Shown one piece after another: positions 42,835 to 50,833 of a stretch of DNA of 64,000 bases (its first letter is position 1; each line of letters starts with the position of its first letter). The DNA is from Streptomyces iconiensis (GTDB lineage Bacteria > Actinomycetota > Actinomycetes > Streptomycetales > Streptomycetaceae), in NCBI RefSeq assembly GCF_028657195.3, contig NZ_JANCPR020000022.1:91202-155201 (forward strand), in the 5' to 3' direction. The translations under genes and the position numbers were made by a program. The notes below the pieces were generated by a model that ran no database searches, was not told the DNA's origin, and was given only the letters and a program-made list of their open reading frames with translations.

Positions 42835-43742
42835 CGCTCCCCTGCCAACTGCCGGATGAAGGCGGCTGACTCCTTTTCGTTCAGCGCCTGTGACCGCAGC
42901 TTGCCATACCGGAGAGCGAACATGCTCACCTCAGCTGGGACACTTACTACATGCCCGATGCCCTGTGACTCGAAGTATGCGAAGTGCTGATGGTCACAGG
43001 TCTCAACGGTCACTATCGGGCCGTTCAGGCCCGGATGGAAACCAACTGTCATCGGCATGACCTGGATCGACACGTTGCGCAGTTCCCCCATGGCCAGCAA
43101 GTGTTCCTGCTGTGCGCGCATCACCTGACGTGAGCCCAGCACATTCCGGAGCGCGGCCTCGCCGATCACAAACGAGAAGTCGACCATGGGCGTCTTCGTG
43201 AGCAACTTCTGCCTGCTGATGCGGGCGTCCACTCGATCCTCGATGGTGTCAGGATCAAGGGCAGGGATGTTGGCCTCGAACAACGCCCGGGCATACTCCG
43301 GCGTCTGCAACAACCCCGGGACCAGCAGCGGGTCGTAGTCGAACCGGCTCACCGCATCAAGTTCGATCAGCCCGAAGTCACGGAAGAACGCGGGCAGTTT
43401 GGCGAAGTCCACCTCCTCCTGGAGGTCCTCCAGGACGCCGCCGGCGTCCAGCTCGCGTTCGGCCGCCACCGTGAAGGCGGCCTTCGCGGGGCGGCGGCCC
43501 TGTTCGATGGAGGCGGTCTGTTCCAGGGAGTAGCCGACGCGGTAGGCGAGTAGTTCCTGTGTGAATCCGGCCCGTTTCCTGAAGCGTCGGAGGACCTTGC
43601 CGTATGCGGTCCAGATGCCGGGGCGGTCCTCGGCCTTGGGGGCGCTCGCTCTTGTGCGGGGAGCCCGTTTGGCACGGTCGGGTGTCGAGGTCGCCGGGGC
43701 GGCCTTCTGCTGCTGCCTGCCGTTCGCGCGTTCCATGCGCAT
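42831..43742 (-). CDS. XRE-family regulator with DUF5753 domain
   Basis: A 303-residue protein. A basic, Thr/Ala-rich N-terminus is followed by an HTH (LRRFRKRAGFTQELLAYRVG, SLEQTASIEQGRRPAK, near residues 52-90) and the DUF5753 domain: FDYDPLLVPGLLQTPEYARA, SRQKLLTKTPMVDFSFVIGE and MPMTVGFHPGLNGPIVTVE. ATG 43742 (MRMERANG) is preferred; the open frame continues to 43850 through an intergenic repeat. It acts with DUF397 and is divergent from the ATP-binding protein, a recurrent streptomycete triad. Confidence 0.92.
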   Translation of the reverse strand: MRMERANGRQQQKAAPATSTPDRAKRAPRTRASAPKAEDRPGIWTAYGKVLRRFRKRAGFTQELLAYRVGYSLEQTASIEQGRRPAKAAFTVAAERELDAGGVLEDLQEEVDFAKLPAFFRDFGLIELDAVSRFDYDPLLVPGLLQTPEYARALFEANIPALDPDTIEDRVDARISRQKLLTKTPMVDFSFVIGEAALRNVLGSRQVMRAQQEHLLAMGELRNVSIQVMPMTVGFHPGLNGPIVTVETCDHQHFAYFESQGIGHVVSVPAEVSMFALRYGKLRSQALNEKESAAFIRQLAGER

Positions 43743-43862
43743 CACCGCGCCTTTGTGCGGACGTGGATGAGGGAACTCGTACGTTACGCGCGTGCACGCA
43801 CTGTTACCGGGGGAATCGGGGAACGTTCGTGAAGCGCCAGTGCGCGCCACCCTCCGCGGTTG

Positions 43863-43924
43863 CCCGTACGGACTCGTACTGACCCGTACGGACTCGTACC
43901 TGACCCGTACGGGCTCGCACAGGG
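43863..43924. repeat. About 20-bp tandem repeat in a divergent promoter
   Basis: Three units, CCCGTACGGACTCGTACTGA (43863-43882), the same with one extra C (43883-43903) and a drifted third (from 43904), lie between the XRE regulator and the ATP-binding gene. Each unit contains GTACGGACTCGTAC, itself partly palindromic. It could be repeated regulator-binding sites. Confidence 0.75.
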
Positions 43925-43993
43925 CCGTACACAGACGGGCGGCACGGGCGTATGTGCTGGTCAGGGGGCCTATGCGCCGGGAGGGTCGGTCGC

Positions 43994-44440
43994 ATGGAAA
44001 CGAAATCCCCCCGCGCGGTACCCGTCGGCCCGGTGACGAACTCCTTCGCCGTGCAGCTCAGTTCGACCCGGCGCGGTGCCCGACTCGCGCGGCTCTTCAC
44101 GGTGCAGCATCTCGCTGAGTGGGGCGTGCCGTACGGCAGTGGGCTCTCCGAGTCGGCCGGGCTGGTCACGGCAGAGCTGGCCACCAATGCCGTGCGCCAC
44201 TGCGGTGGAACGGGGCGCGACTTCCGGTTGCGGGTGTCGGCGGGGCCTGGCGCGGGCGTCCGGATCGAGGTGACCGACGCCTGCGCCGACCGTCCTCTCC
44301 CGTCCGGCCCGCTGACGCCGTCGGTCGATCTCACGTCCGGACACGGGCTGTTGCTCGTGGACGCGCTCGCGGCTCGTTGGGGGAGCACGCACAACGACGC
44401 TGTCACCAAGACGGTCTGGGCGGAGCTGGGGCCGGGCTGA
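43994..44440 (+). CDS. ATP-binding anti-sigma-factor-like protein (HATPase_c_2)
   Basis: A 148-residue single-domain GHKL ATPase: N box AGLVTAELATNAVRHCGG near residue 55-72, RIEVTDACADRP (G1) near 97 and SGHGLLLVDALAARWG (G2) near 118. No histidine phospho-acceptor domain. The RsbW/SpoIIAB-like group sequesters sigma factors or phosphorylates antagonists. Start ATG 43994 (METKSPRA). It is divergent from the XRE/DUF397 pair and probably functionally linked to it. Confidence 0.9.
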   Translation: METKSPRAVPVGPVTNSFAVQLSSTRRGARLARLFTVQHLAEWGVPYGSGLSESAGLVTAELATNAVRHCGGTGRDFRLRVSAGPGAGVRIEVTDACADRPLPSGPLTPSVDLTSGHGLLLVDALAARWGSTHNDAVTKTVWAELGPG

Positions 44441-44512
44441 CCTGGCTGACCGAGCGCCAGGGGGGGGCGGAGGGAGAGCGTGCGTGGGTGCGGTCGGCCG
44501 GTGGGGTGGTCC

Positions 44513-45568
44513 TCACAACTCCCGGTCGGGCCACCCCAGCAACCGTGCCCCGATGACGGCGGTCTGGAGCATGTAGCGGTGGGTGGGGTCGGCGGGGTTG
44601 GCGCCGGTGAGGTGGTGGATGCGGGCCAGGCGGTAGGTGAGGGCACGGACGCTGAGGGAGAGTTGGCGGGCGGCTTCGGCGGCAACGCAGCCCGCGTCGA
44701 AATAGGTGGTGAGGGTGTCGAGAAAGGGCTGGGGGCCGCCTCTGGCGGTGGTGAGGGGGCCGAGGGCGTGGCGGACGAGGTCGGCCATGGCCTGGCGGTC
44801 GCGGGTGAGAACGGGGTAGACGAGAAGGTCGGCGGCGTGCAGTACGGGTGCGTCCAGTTCCATGCGCGCGGCCAGGTCGAGGACGCTGAGGGCTTCCTCG
44901 TACGACTGGACGACGCCGCCAGGGCCCGCCTGGGCACGGCCGATGGCGACCTGGCCGCCGTCGGTCGCGGCGTAGGCGTGCTTGGCGAAGTAGGTGAGGA
45001 CCTCGTCCTGATCGCCCGGGGCCACGCACAGGAGGCGGCCGTCCTTGGTGGTGAGCAGGATGCTGCGGTTGCCGAAGCGGCTGATGAGAGCCTGCTCCAC
45101 CGCGCGGGCCACGGGGTCGCCCTCGTCGTAGGCGGCTGCTCCCCGCGCCACGGCGACCGCGTGGGCGTGGGAGAGGCGCAGGCCGAACCGTTCGGCGCGT
45201 TCCGCGAGATGGCCCAGGTCGCTGCGGCCGTAGAGCAGGTCGTCGATGAACTCGCGGCGCGCGGCCTCTTCCTGGCGTACGGCCTGGCGCTGCGCGCGTT
45301 CGTAGCCCTCGGCGACGGCGTCGATGACCTGGTGCATGGTCGCGAGGGCACTGTCGAAGCTGCGTATACCGGGCAGCGCTTCCTGGGCAGCGGCGAGGTG
45401 CGCGCTGACGAGGCCGCGCAGGCCGTGCCCCGCGTCGGCTGCCTGCTCACCGAGGGAACGCCGGAAGTCCAGCTCGTCCCTGGTCAGGCGGCGACCGGTC
45501 GCGGAGACCTCGGTCAGCAGCTGCGTGTAGCCGCGCAAGTATGCGGCCGGTGTCCCGCTCTCTGCCAT
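44513..45568 (-). CDS. PucR/CdaR-type transcriptional regulator
   Basis: A 351-residue regulator. N-terminal helices (YLRGYTQLLTEVSATGRRL), a GGDEF-like central domain (VAIGRAQAGPGGVVQSYEEA near residue 235) and a C-terminal PucR HTH: FLDTLTTYFDAGCVAAEAAR, LSLSVRALTYRLARIHHLTG. Family members sense purine or other metabolites. It is monocistronic and separated from the ABC-3C cassette by a repeat-rich intergenic region. No target is evident. Confidence 0.9.
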   Translation of the reverse strand: MAESGTPAAYLRGYTQLLTEVSATGRRLTRDELDFRRSLGEQAADAGHGLRGLVSAHLAAAQEALPGIRSFDSALATMHQVIDAVAEGYERAQRQAVRQEEAARREFIDDLLYGRSDLGHLAERAERFGLRLSHAHAVAVARGAAAYDEGDPVARAVEQALISRFGNRSILLTTKDGRLLCVAPGDQDEVLTYFAKHAYAATDGGQVAIGRAQAGPGGVVQSYEEALSVLDLAARMELDAPVLHAADLLVYPVLTRDRQAMADLVRHALGPLTTARGGPQPFLDTLTTYFDAGCVAAEAARQLSLSVRALTYRLARIHHLTGANPADPTHRYMLQTAVIGARLLGWPDREL

Positions 45569-46044
45569 GGGTGCCCCCGATTTCTCACGCGTCCCTGACG
45601 CATTCTTTGCGCCCCGCCCGGCACGGAGACCCTAATGAACTCTGCCGGGGCCCGGCAACGCGCGCCCGAACCAACCGACCGGGGGCTGTCGGGGGAGGGA
45701 GCACAGAGCGCAGGTACGTGCGCCGGTCGTCGGGGGATGTGTGCCGGGGGTCGGCAGACGTGTGCCGGAGGTGGGCAGGTGTGTGCTGGGTACCGGCAGA
45801 GGTGTGCCGACGGCCGACAGGTGTGCGCCCGGCCTGTCCCCTCTCCTTCTCGCCTCTCCTCCTCGCCGACGGGCTTGCCGCAGCATCGTCGGAGGCCGGG
45901 CAGCCGGCGCCAGGCGCGTTCCGGGGCTGTCACCCGTACGCGTGGCGTGGGCCCGGGGCCGGGCAGGGGCCGGGTGACCAGGGCCATTGACGGGTGTTCC
46001 GGGTGTGGCCGACGATGCGGGCAGGTTGTTTCCGGTGGGGGATC
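45569..46044. promoter_or_regulatory. 476-bp region upstream of the ABC-3C cassette with 21-bp tandem repeats
   Basis: Five 21-bp units lie at 45718-45738, 45739-45759, 45760-45780, 45781-45801 and 45802-45822, plus a partial sixth. The consensus begins GTGTGCCGG and ends GGCAG. On the minus strand the array would read as a 7-residue repeat, but no gene is evident there. The cassette's ribosome binding site is GGTGGGGG before ATG 46045. Confidence 0.7.
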
Positions 46045-47010
46045 ATGGAGTTCACGCAGCGGGTCTGGGCGCAGCTCGTGCTGAAGCGGGAGCTTCGGGA
46101 GATGTACGGGGAACGGTTCGAGGACTTCTTCCACCGGCTGATGGAGAGGCTGCGACCCGGCTACTCGCCGGTGCGTACGCAGGGAAGCGCGGGCGGGCTG
46201 TCGCTGTACGACGGGACGTTGTACGCCTTTCACGCACCCGCCGTGCCGGATCAGGGGCAGGCACGTAGCAGTCTGCGCGGCGCGTTGCGCGGGGCGCGTA
46301 CGCAGGGGGGCGAGGAGATCGACGCGTTCGCCTTCGTGCACAACGACGCGCGCGGTGCGTACCCCGAGTTCGCCGCCGAACTGGAGGCCGCGGGCGAGGA
46401 GATCCAGCCGCTGGAGCTTCAGCACCGCGACGCGGCGTGGATCGTACGGCGGTTCAGGGAGCTGGATCAGGAAGCCGTTGAGGAACTGCTCGAACAGGCG
46501 GTACCCGCACCGTGGGACGCGCGGCGCGGGACCGGGGCGGCCGAGCTGGAACCGCTGTTGGCGGGCCTGGCCCGGCGGCCCGCTGCGCCGGTACCCGCGG
46601 GGGCACGGGCACCGGATGCCGCGCGGGCCCGCGAGGTGAGCCCGCACAAGCTGGCGTACCACGCGTTTCCGGGCGAGCTGCGGGACACGATGATGGTGGC
46701 GATGCGTTCCACGCACCTGGTGGACGCGTACTTCGCCGGATCGTCCGACGCGGGCGAGCACGACGCGGTCGCCGAGGGGTTCCGGCACCGTTTCAGGGAG
46801 TTGAGGGAGACGGCCCAGGACCCCGAGGACCTGTGGCTCGGACTGGAGGAACATGTGCTGGGTGGCGGCGGCCCCGAGGCGACGCCCGAACTGGTGGGGC
46901 TCGGCGGTGTGGTGATCACGCACTTCTTCGAACGGTGCGATCTGTTCGACCCGCCCCCCGACGGGTGGGTGCCCCGGTCGGCCGTGCCCCGGCCGAGGAG
47001 GGCGCGGTGA
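46045..47010 (+). CDS. ABC-3C system first component, nuclease-like NTD plus ABC-3C C-terminal domain
   Basis: A 321-residue protein. MEFTQRVWAQLVLKRELREM, ERFEDFFHRLMERLRPGYSP and VRTQGSAGGLSLYDGTLYAF match the N-terminal restriction-endonuclease-like domain of ABC-three-component proteins; in the members I recall a GD...DGY stretch follows PVRTQG, and here it is shortened to GSAGGLSLYDG, so catalytic acids may be missing. The C-terminal half (KLAYHAFPGELRDTMMVAMR, RSTHLVDAYFAG, LVGLGGVVITHFFERCDLF) is the ABC-3C interaction domain. The stop overlaps the GTG of the next gene. Confidence 0.75.
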   Translation: MEFTQRVWAQLVLKRELREMYGERFEDFFHRLMERLRPGYSPVRTQGSAGGLSLYDGTLYAFHAPAVPDQGQARSSLRGALRGARTQGGEEIDAFAFVHNDARGAYPEFAAELEAAGEEIQPLELQHRDAAWIVRRFRELDQEAVEELLEQAVPAPWDARRGTGAAELEPLLAGLARRPAAPVPAGARAPDAARAREVSPHKLAYHAFPGELRDTMMVAMRSTHLVDAYFAGSSDAGEHDAVAEGFRHRFRELRETAQDPEDLWLGLEEHVLGGGGPEATPELVGLGGVVITHFFERCDLFDPPPDGWVPRSAVPRPRRAR

Positions 47011-47276
47011 TCACCCCGACCAAGGGGGTCGCGCCGGACAGGGCGCTGCTTGCCGTGGGCGCACGCGTCCTGCCCCTCCTCGACGAACCCCGCTCCGTCA
47101 CCCGCGTGTGGGCGCTCTTCAGGGAGCGGGAGGCCGCGCGTGGCGCCCGGACGCGGGTCTCCTTCGAGTGGTTCACGCTGACCCTGGACCTGCTGTACGC
47201 GCTCGGTCTCGTCGACTTGAGGCGCGGACTGCTCGTCGCGGTACGCGCGGAGGAGGAGGACGGCGATGCTGCGTAG
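47007..47276 (+). CDS. ABC-3C system middle component (MC6-like)
   Basis: An 89-residue small protein, starting GTG 47007: ITPTKGVAPDRALLAVGARV, LPLLDEPRSVTRVWALFRER and VSFEWFTLTLDLLYALGLVD. It matches the MC6 class of winged-helix-like middle components that bridge the effector and the ATPase in ABC-3C systems. Overlaps: 4 nt with the upstream gene, 11 nt with the downstream gene, so all three are translationally linked. Confidence 0.8.
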   Translation: MITPTKGVAPDRALLAVGARVLPLLDEPRSVTRVWALFREREAARGARTRVSFEWFTLTLDLLYALGLVDLRRGLLVAVRAEEEDGDAA

Positions 47277-49269
47277 CCTCACCTCCGACCTTCCGGGCTT
47301 CCCCTGCCTCCACTTCAAGGCCGGACTGAACCTCGTCATCGTCGGGACGGAGACGGAGACGGAGGCCGGGACTGAAACGGGAACGGGAACGGGGACGCGG
47401 GCGCGAACGGGATCGGGATCGGGATCGGGGTCGGGGTCGGGGTCGGGATCGGGAACGGAAACGGGAACGGAGACGCAGGTCGAGGCGCGGGCGGCCGGTG
47501 CTGAGGCCGGCGGGCCTGGCGACGGACCCGGCGACGGGCCCGGCCTCCCGGAGCTGCTCCACTTCCTCCTCGGTGCGAGCGGCGGACCCCGCGCCGTGCC
47601 CCGTTACGAGGCGCTGCACGAGGCCACGTTCCGGCTGGAGTTGGACTGGCCGCCCCCGGGCCCGCCCCCTGCCGAGACCCCAGAATCAGCCCCGACCCCG
47701 ACCCCGACCCCGACCCGGGTCTCGCCCCCGCCCCCGGCCCCGGTCTCGGTACGCAGGTCCGGCGGGGATGCGGGACGCGTCTACGTCGACCCGGACCCGG
47801 CCCGCGACGGCCGGGAGCCGGAGGGCGCCGGCGCCCTCTTCTCGGTAGGGACCGAGGCGGTCCTGAGCCCGGAGGAGTGGAACGCGCGCATCGAACGGGG
47901 CCTGTTCCGCCTGCCCGTAAACGCGGCGGGGCTGGGGCTCTCCGGCCGCACGCTGCTCTCGTACGTGGTGCGGCGTGAGCAGCCCAAGGCGCTCCCCGAG
48001 CCGGGGCGTGCGTCGGCCCAGCAGTCCCCGTCCGACGCCACGGCGCACCTGGCCCACCTGCTCGGTCTGGACACGTCGCTGGCCGGCGAGCTGCACGCGC
48101 TGGCACTCCGTGAGCAGACGGGCAAGCAGGCGCGTAAGGCCGTCGAAGACCCGGTGCTGGGGCGGCTGTTGGGGGAAGCGGCGGAGCTGAAGGGGCGGAT
48201 CGGGCGGGCCGAGGAGGAGGCGGGACGGCTCAGGGAGCAGGTCGCCGCGTTCCAGGTGGGACCCGCGTTCAAGGAGCTGAGCGAGCGGGCCGACGAGCTG
48301 AACCGGCGCCTGCGCACACTTCCCGACGAGGACGTGTACGACCGCCGCGCCGCGCACGACATCGAACGGGCGCTGAGCGAACCGGAGGAGCGGACGGACG
48401 GCCCCGGGGAGGAACCCGTTGCCGAGGAACGCCTGTTCGCCGTCTATGAGCAGGCCGGGCTCGTGCTCGGTGAGCAGGTGCGGCGCAGCTTCGAGGACGT
48501 ACGGGCCTTCCACCGCTCCCTCGTACGCAATCGCCGCCACCACCTCCAGGCGGAGCTGGACGAGGTACGCGCGCGGATCGCGCAGCGGGACGAGGAGCGG
48601 GCCCGGGTCGCGCAGGAACTGGGCGCAGTACTGAGGGAGTTGGAGCAGTCGGGCGCACTGGAGGCGCTGACCGCCGTGCGGCGCGCGCTCGCGGAGCGCG
48701 AGGCACTGGTGGCGACCCTGCGCCACCGTTACGAGGCCGCGCGGGCCCTGGAGAGCAGCCCCCGCCGCCTCCGCGCCGAACGCGCCCGTCTCCTGGAGAC
48801 AGCGGCGGCCGACCTGGACGAGCGCGCCGCCGAACTGGCCGAGGCGACACGGCTGTTCACCACGTACGCCCAGGCCCTGTGCGGCCCGGAGACCGAGGCG
48901 CACCTCACCGTCGAGACGGGCCCGTCGGACCTGAGAGTGACCACCCATCTGTCGGCCCCAGCGCCCCCGTCAGCGACCCCTCCGGCGCAGTCGGCCCAGT
49001 CGGCCCTGGCCACCCTCTGCCTCGACCTCACCCTCGCGACCCTCTCCCACCGCCACGCCCGGGGCCCCGGCTTCCTCGTCCACGCCCCCTCCCTCCTCAC
49101 CGCCCTGGAACCGCCCCACCTAGCGGCGGCCCTGGACCTCGCGGCCAGGGTGTGCGAGAGCGAGGGCATCCAGTACGTCGCAGTCCTCCACACAAGCGAC
49201 CTGGAAACGGTACGGAGCACGGGCTACAACCCCGCCCCGCACATCACCGCCCACTGGCCCACCCCCTAA
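47266..49269 (+). CDS. ABC-3C system SMC/DUF2326-like ATPase with eroded nucleotide site
   Basis: A 667-residue protein. MLRSLTSDLPGFPCLHFKAG and LNLVIV match the N-terminus of ABC-3C ATPases, and PELLHFLLGAS matches the helix after the P-loop. Between them, where the GxxxxGKST loop belongs, lies a Gly/Thr/Ser/Glu low-complexity tract (about residues 26-95) ending GDGPGDGPGLPELL, so the Walker A Lys is absent. A central coiled coil (about 305-530) contains EEAGRLREQVAAFQ and RAELLE-type heptads. Near 600, GPGFLVHAPSLLTALEPPHL replaces the usual FLVHDS Walker B with Ala. The downstream SDL motif is kept. Predicted non-catalytic, or using an unusual site. Confidence 0.72.
   Translation: MLRSLTSDLPGFPCLHFKAGLNLVIVGTETETEAGTETGTGTGTRARTGSGSGSGSGSGSGSGTETGTETQVEARAAGAEAGGPGDGPGDGPGLPELLHFLLGASGGPRAVPRYEALHEATFRLELDWPPPGPPPAETPESAPTPTPTPTRVSPPPPAPVSVRRSGGDAGRVYVDPDPARDGREPEGAGALFSVGTEAVLSPEEWNARIERGLFRLPVNAAGLGLSGRTLLSYVVRREQPKALPEPGRASAQQSPSDATAHLAHLLGLDTSLAGELHALALREQTGKQARKAVEDPVLGRLLGEAAELKGRIGRAEEEAGRLREQVAAFQVGPAFKELSERADELNRRLRTLPDEDVYDRRAAHDIERALSEPEERTDGPGEEPVAEERLFAVYEQAGLVLGEQVRRSFEDVRAFHRSLVRNRRHHLQAELDEVRARIAQRDEERARVAQELGAVLRELEQSGALEALTAVRRALAEREALVATLRHRYEAARALESSPRRLRAERARLLETAAADLDERAAELAEATRLFTTYAQALCGPETEAHLTVETGPSDLRVTTHLSAPAPPSATPPAQSAQSALATLCLDLTLATLSHRHARGPGFLVHAPSLLTALEPPHLAAALDLAARVCESEGIQYVAVLHTSDLETVRSTGYNPAPHITAHWPTP
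47343..47476. repeat. In-frame hexamer repeats inside the ABC-3C ATPase gene
   Basis: GGGACG/GGAACG/GGATCG-type hexamers repeat about 20 times, coding for runs of GT, GS and ET. The repeat unit is a multiple of three, so slippage would change length without breaking the frame. A second tract (about 47691-47735, CCCCGA units coding for PT) lies about 220 bp downstream. Confidence 0.85.
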
Positions 49270-49284
49270 CGAAGCCGCACAGAA

Positions 49285-49325
49285 GCCCCAAAGGGGCGCG
49301 GGGAACGGCGCGACAAGCCACGTCT
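49285..49325. terminator. Short hairpin within a streptomycete intergenic repeat
   Basis: GCCCC AAA GGGGC (49285-49297) followed by GCGGGGAACGGCGCGACAAG up to about 49325. This sequence is a widespread intergenic repeat in Streptomyces genomes, as I remember it. It lies 15 bp after the ABC-3C ATPase stop and is the likely terminator of the cassette. Confidence 0.7.
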
Positions 49326-49426
49326 GACCGGCAGTCCGGGACGTACAGCCAGGGGCACCCCGCATCCGGCAAGTCACCCCCAAAGAACCGTTTGACGGTC
49401 GCGCCACCGTACCGCACACTCACGGC

Positions 49427-50797
49427 GTGACAGCCAGCGAACCCGGCAACCCCGGTAAGAACGGCAACCCCGACCGCGCCGCGCGGCGCAGCACCCCGCT
49501 GCGCCGCACAGCGCAGCGAAAACCCTTCCGCCGCCTCGCGCTCGGCCGGGCGCTGACGTTCTTCGGCAACTCCATGGCACCCGTCGTGCTCGCCTTCGCC
49601 GTGCTCGACCTGGGCGGCTCCGCCGTCGATGTGGGGATCGTGGTCGGGGCCCGATCGGTCAGCAACGTCGTGCTGCTGCTGTTCGGCGGGCTCCTCGCTG
49701 ACCGGATGCCCCGCGCGCTCGTGCTCCAGGGCGCCGCGCTGGCCGCCGCCCTGGTGCAGACCGGCGTCGGTGTCGGCGTGCTCGCCGGCGGCGGTCCGCT
49801 GGGTGTGCTGCTGATGCTGAGCGTCGTGCAGGGCGCTGCCGCCGCCGTCTCCATCCCCGCCTCGGCCGCGCTCCTTCCACTCACGGTGCCGCGAGCGGAA
49901 CTCCGCCCGGCCAACGCGCTGGCCCGTATGGGCGTCAACACCGGCATGATCGCCGGTACGTCGACGGGCGGTCTGCTCGCCGCCGTCGCGGGACCCGGCT
50001 GGGGCATGGTCGCCAACGGCCTCGCCTTCCTCGGCGCCGCCTTCGCCTACCGTCTCGCCGGCCGCAGCCTGGGCGCGCGGGCCGCGGCGCCCGCCGAACG
50101 CGCACGCCCGTGGCAGGAACTCCGCGAGGGCTGGAAGGAGTTCGTCTCCCGCACCTGGGTGTGGGTGGTGGTGCTCCAGTTCTTCGTCGTCAACGCCGTA
50201 GCCGCCGGAGGCATCCAGGTGCTCGGCCCGACCGTCGCCGACAGCACGTTCGGGCGTACGGCCTGGGGCTTCGTGCTGGCCACACAGATGGCCGGCGCGC
50301 TGGTGGGCGGCCTGCTGGTCGCGCGCTCGCGGACGCGGCACGCGCTGCGCCTCGGTGTCGCCGTCGTCGCGCTGGACGCGCTGCCCCTGTTCGCGCTCGC
50401 GGAGTCGGCCGACGTGGCGCTGCTGCTGGTGGCGATGTTCGTGAACGGTCTCGCCATCGAACAGTTCGGCGTCGCCTGGGACCTGTCGCTCCAGGAGAAC
50501 ATCCCGCAGGAGAAGCTCGCCCGTATCTATTCGTACGACGCACTCGGCTCGACCCTGGCGCTGCCGCTCGGCGAAATGGCGGCCGGCCCCCTGGCCGAAC
50601 GGTTCGGGACGCGTACGACGCTGCTGTCGGGCGTCGCGCTCGTCGCCGCCGTCACCCTGGCCGCGCTGTGCAGCCGGCAGGTACGCGGGCTGACGACGAC
50701 GAGCGGCGGGTCAGGTGGCGGCCCGGCACATGAGCCCGCCGAGGTGCCGGTGAGGTCCGCGCCTCCGGAGGTGCCCGACGTACCCGGGCGGGCGTAG
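49427..50797 (+). CDS. MFS transporter
   Basis: A 456-residue major facilitator, about 12 TM segments, GTG start. RALTFFGNSMAPVVLAFAVL is TM1; GARSVSNVVLLLFGGLLADR contains the A-motif-like loop after TM2; the second half restarts at FVSRTWVWVVVLQFFVVNAV. It resembles the MFS_3/enterobactin exporter (EntS) type. The C-terminal about 35 residues are Gly/Pro-rich. Same direction as the ArsR regulator 36 bp downstream, which may control it. Confidence 0.88.
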   Translation: MTASEPGNPGKNGNPDRAARRSTPLRRTAQRKPFRRLALGRALTFFGNSMAPVVLAFAVLDLGGSAVDVGIVVGARSVSNVVLLLFGGLLADRMPRALVLQGAALAAALVQTGVGVGVLAGGGPLGVLLMLSVVQGAAAAVSIPASAALLPLTVPRAELRPANALARMGVNTGMIAGTSTGGLLAAVAGPGWGMVANGLAFLGAAFAYRLAGRSLGARAAAPAERARPWQELREGWKEFVSRTWVWVVVLQFFVVNAVAAGGIQVLGPTVADSTFGRTAWGFVLATQMAGALVGGLLVARSRTRHALRLGVAVVALDALPLFALAESADVALLLVAMFVNGLAIEQFGVAWDLSLQENIPQEKLARIYSYDALGSTLALPLGEMAAGPLAERFGTRTTLLSGVALVAAVTLAALCSRQVRGLTTTSGGSGGGPAHEPAEVPVRSAPPEVPDVPGRA

Positions 50798-50833
50798 GGC
50801 CGCTCGCCCGGGGCGCTGGGGCACACTGGCCGG

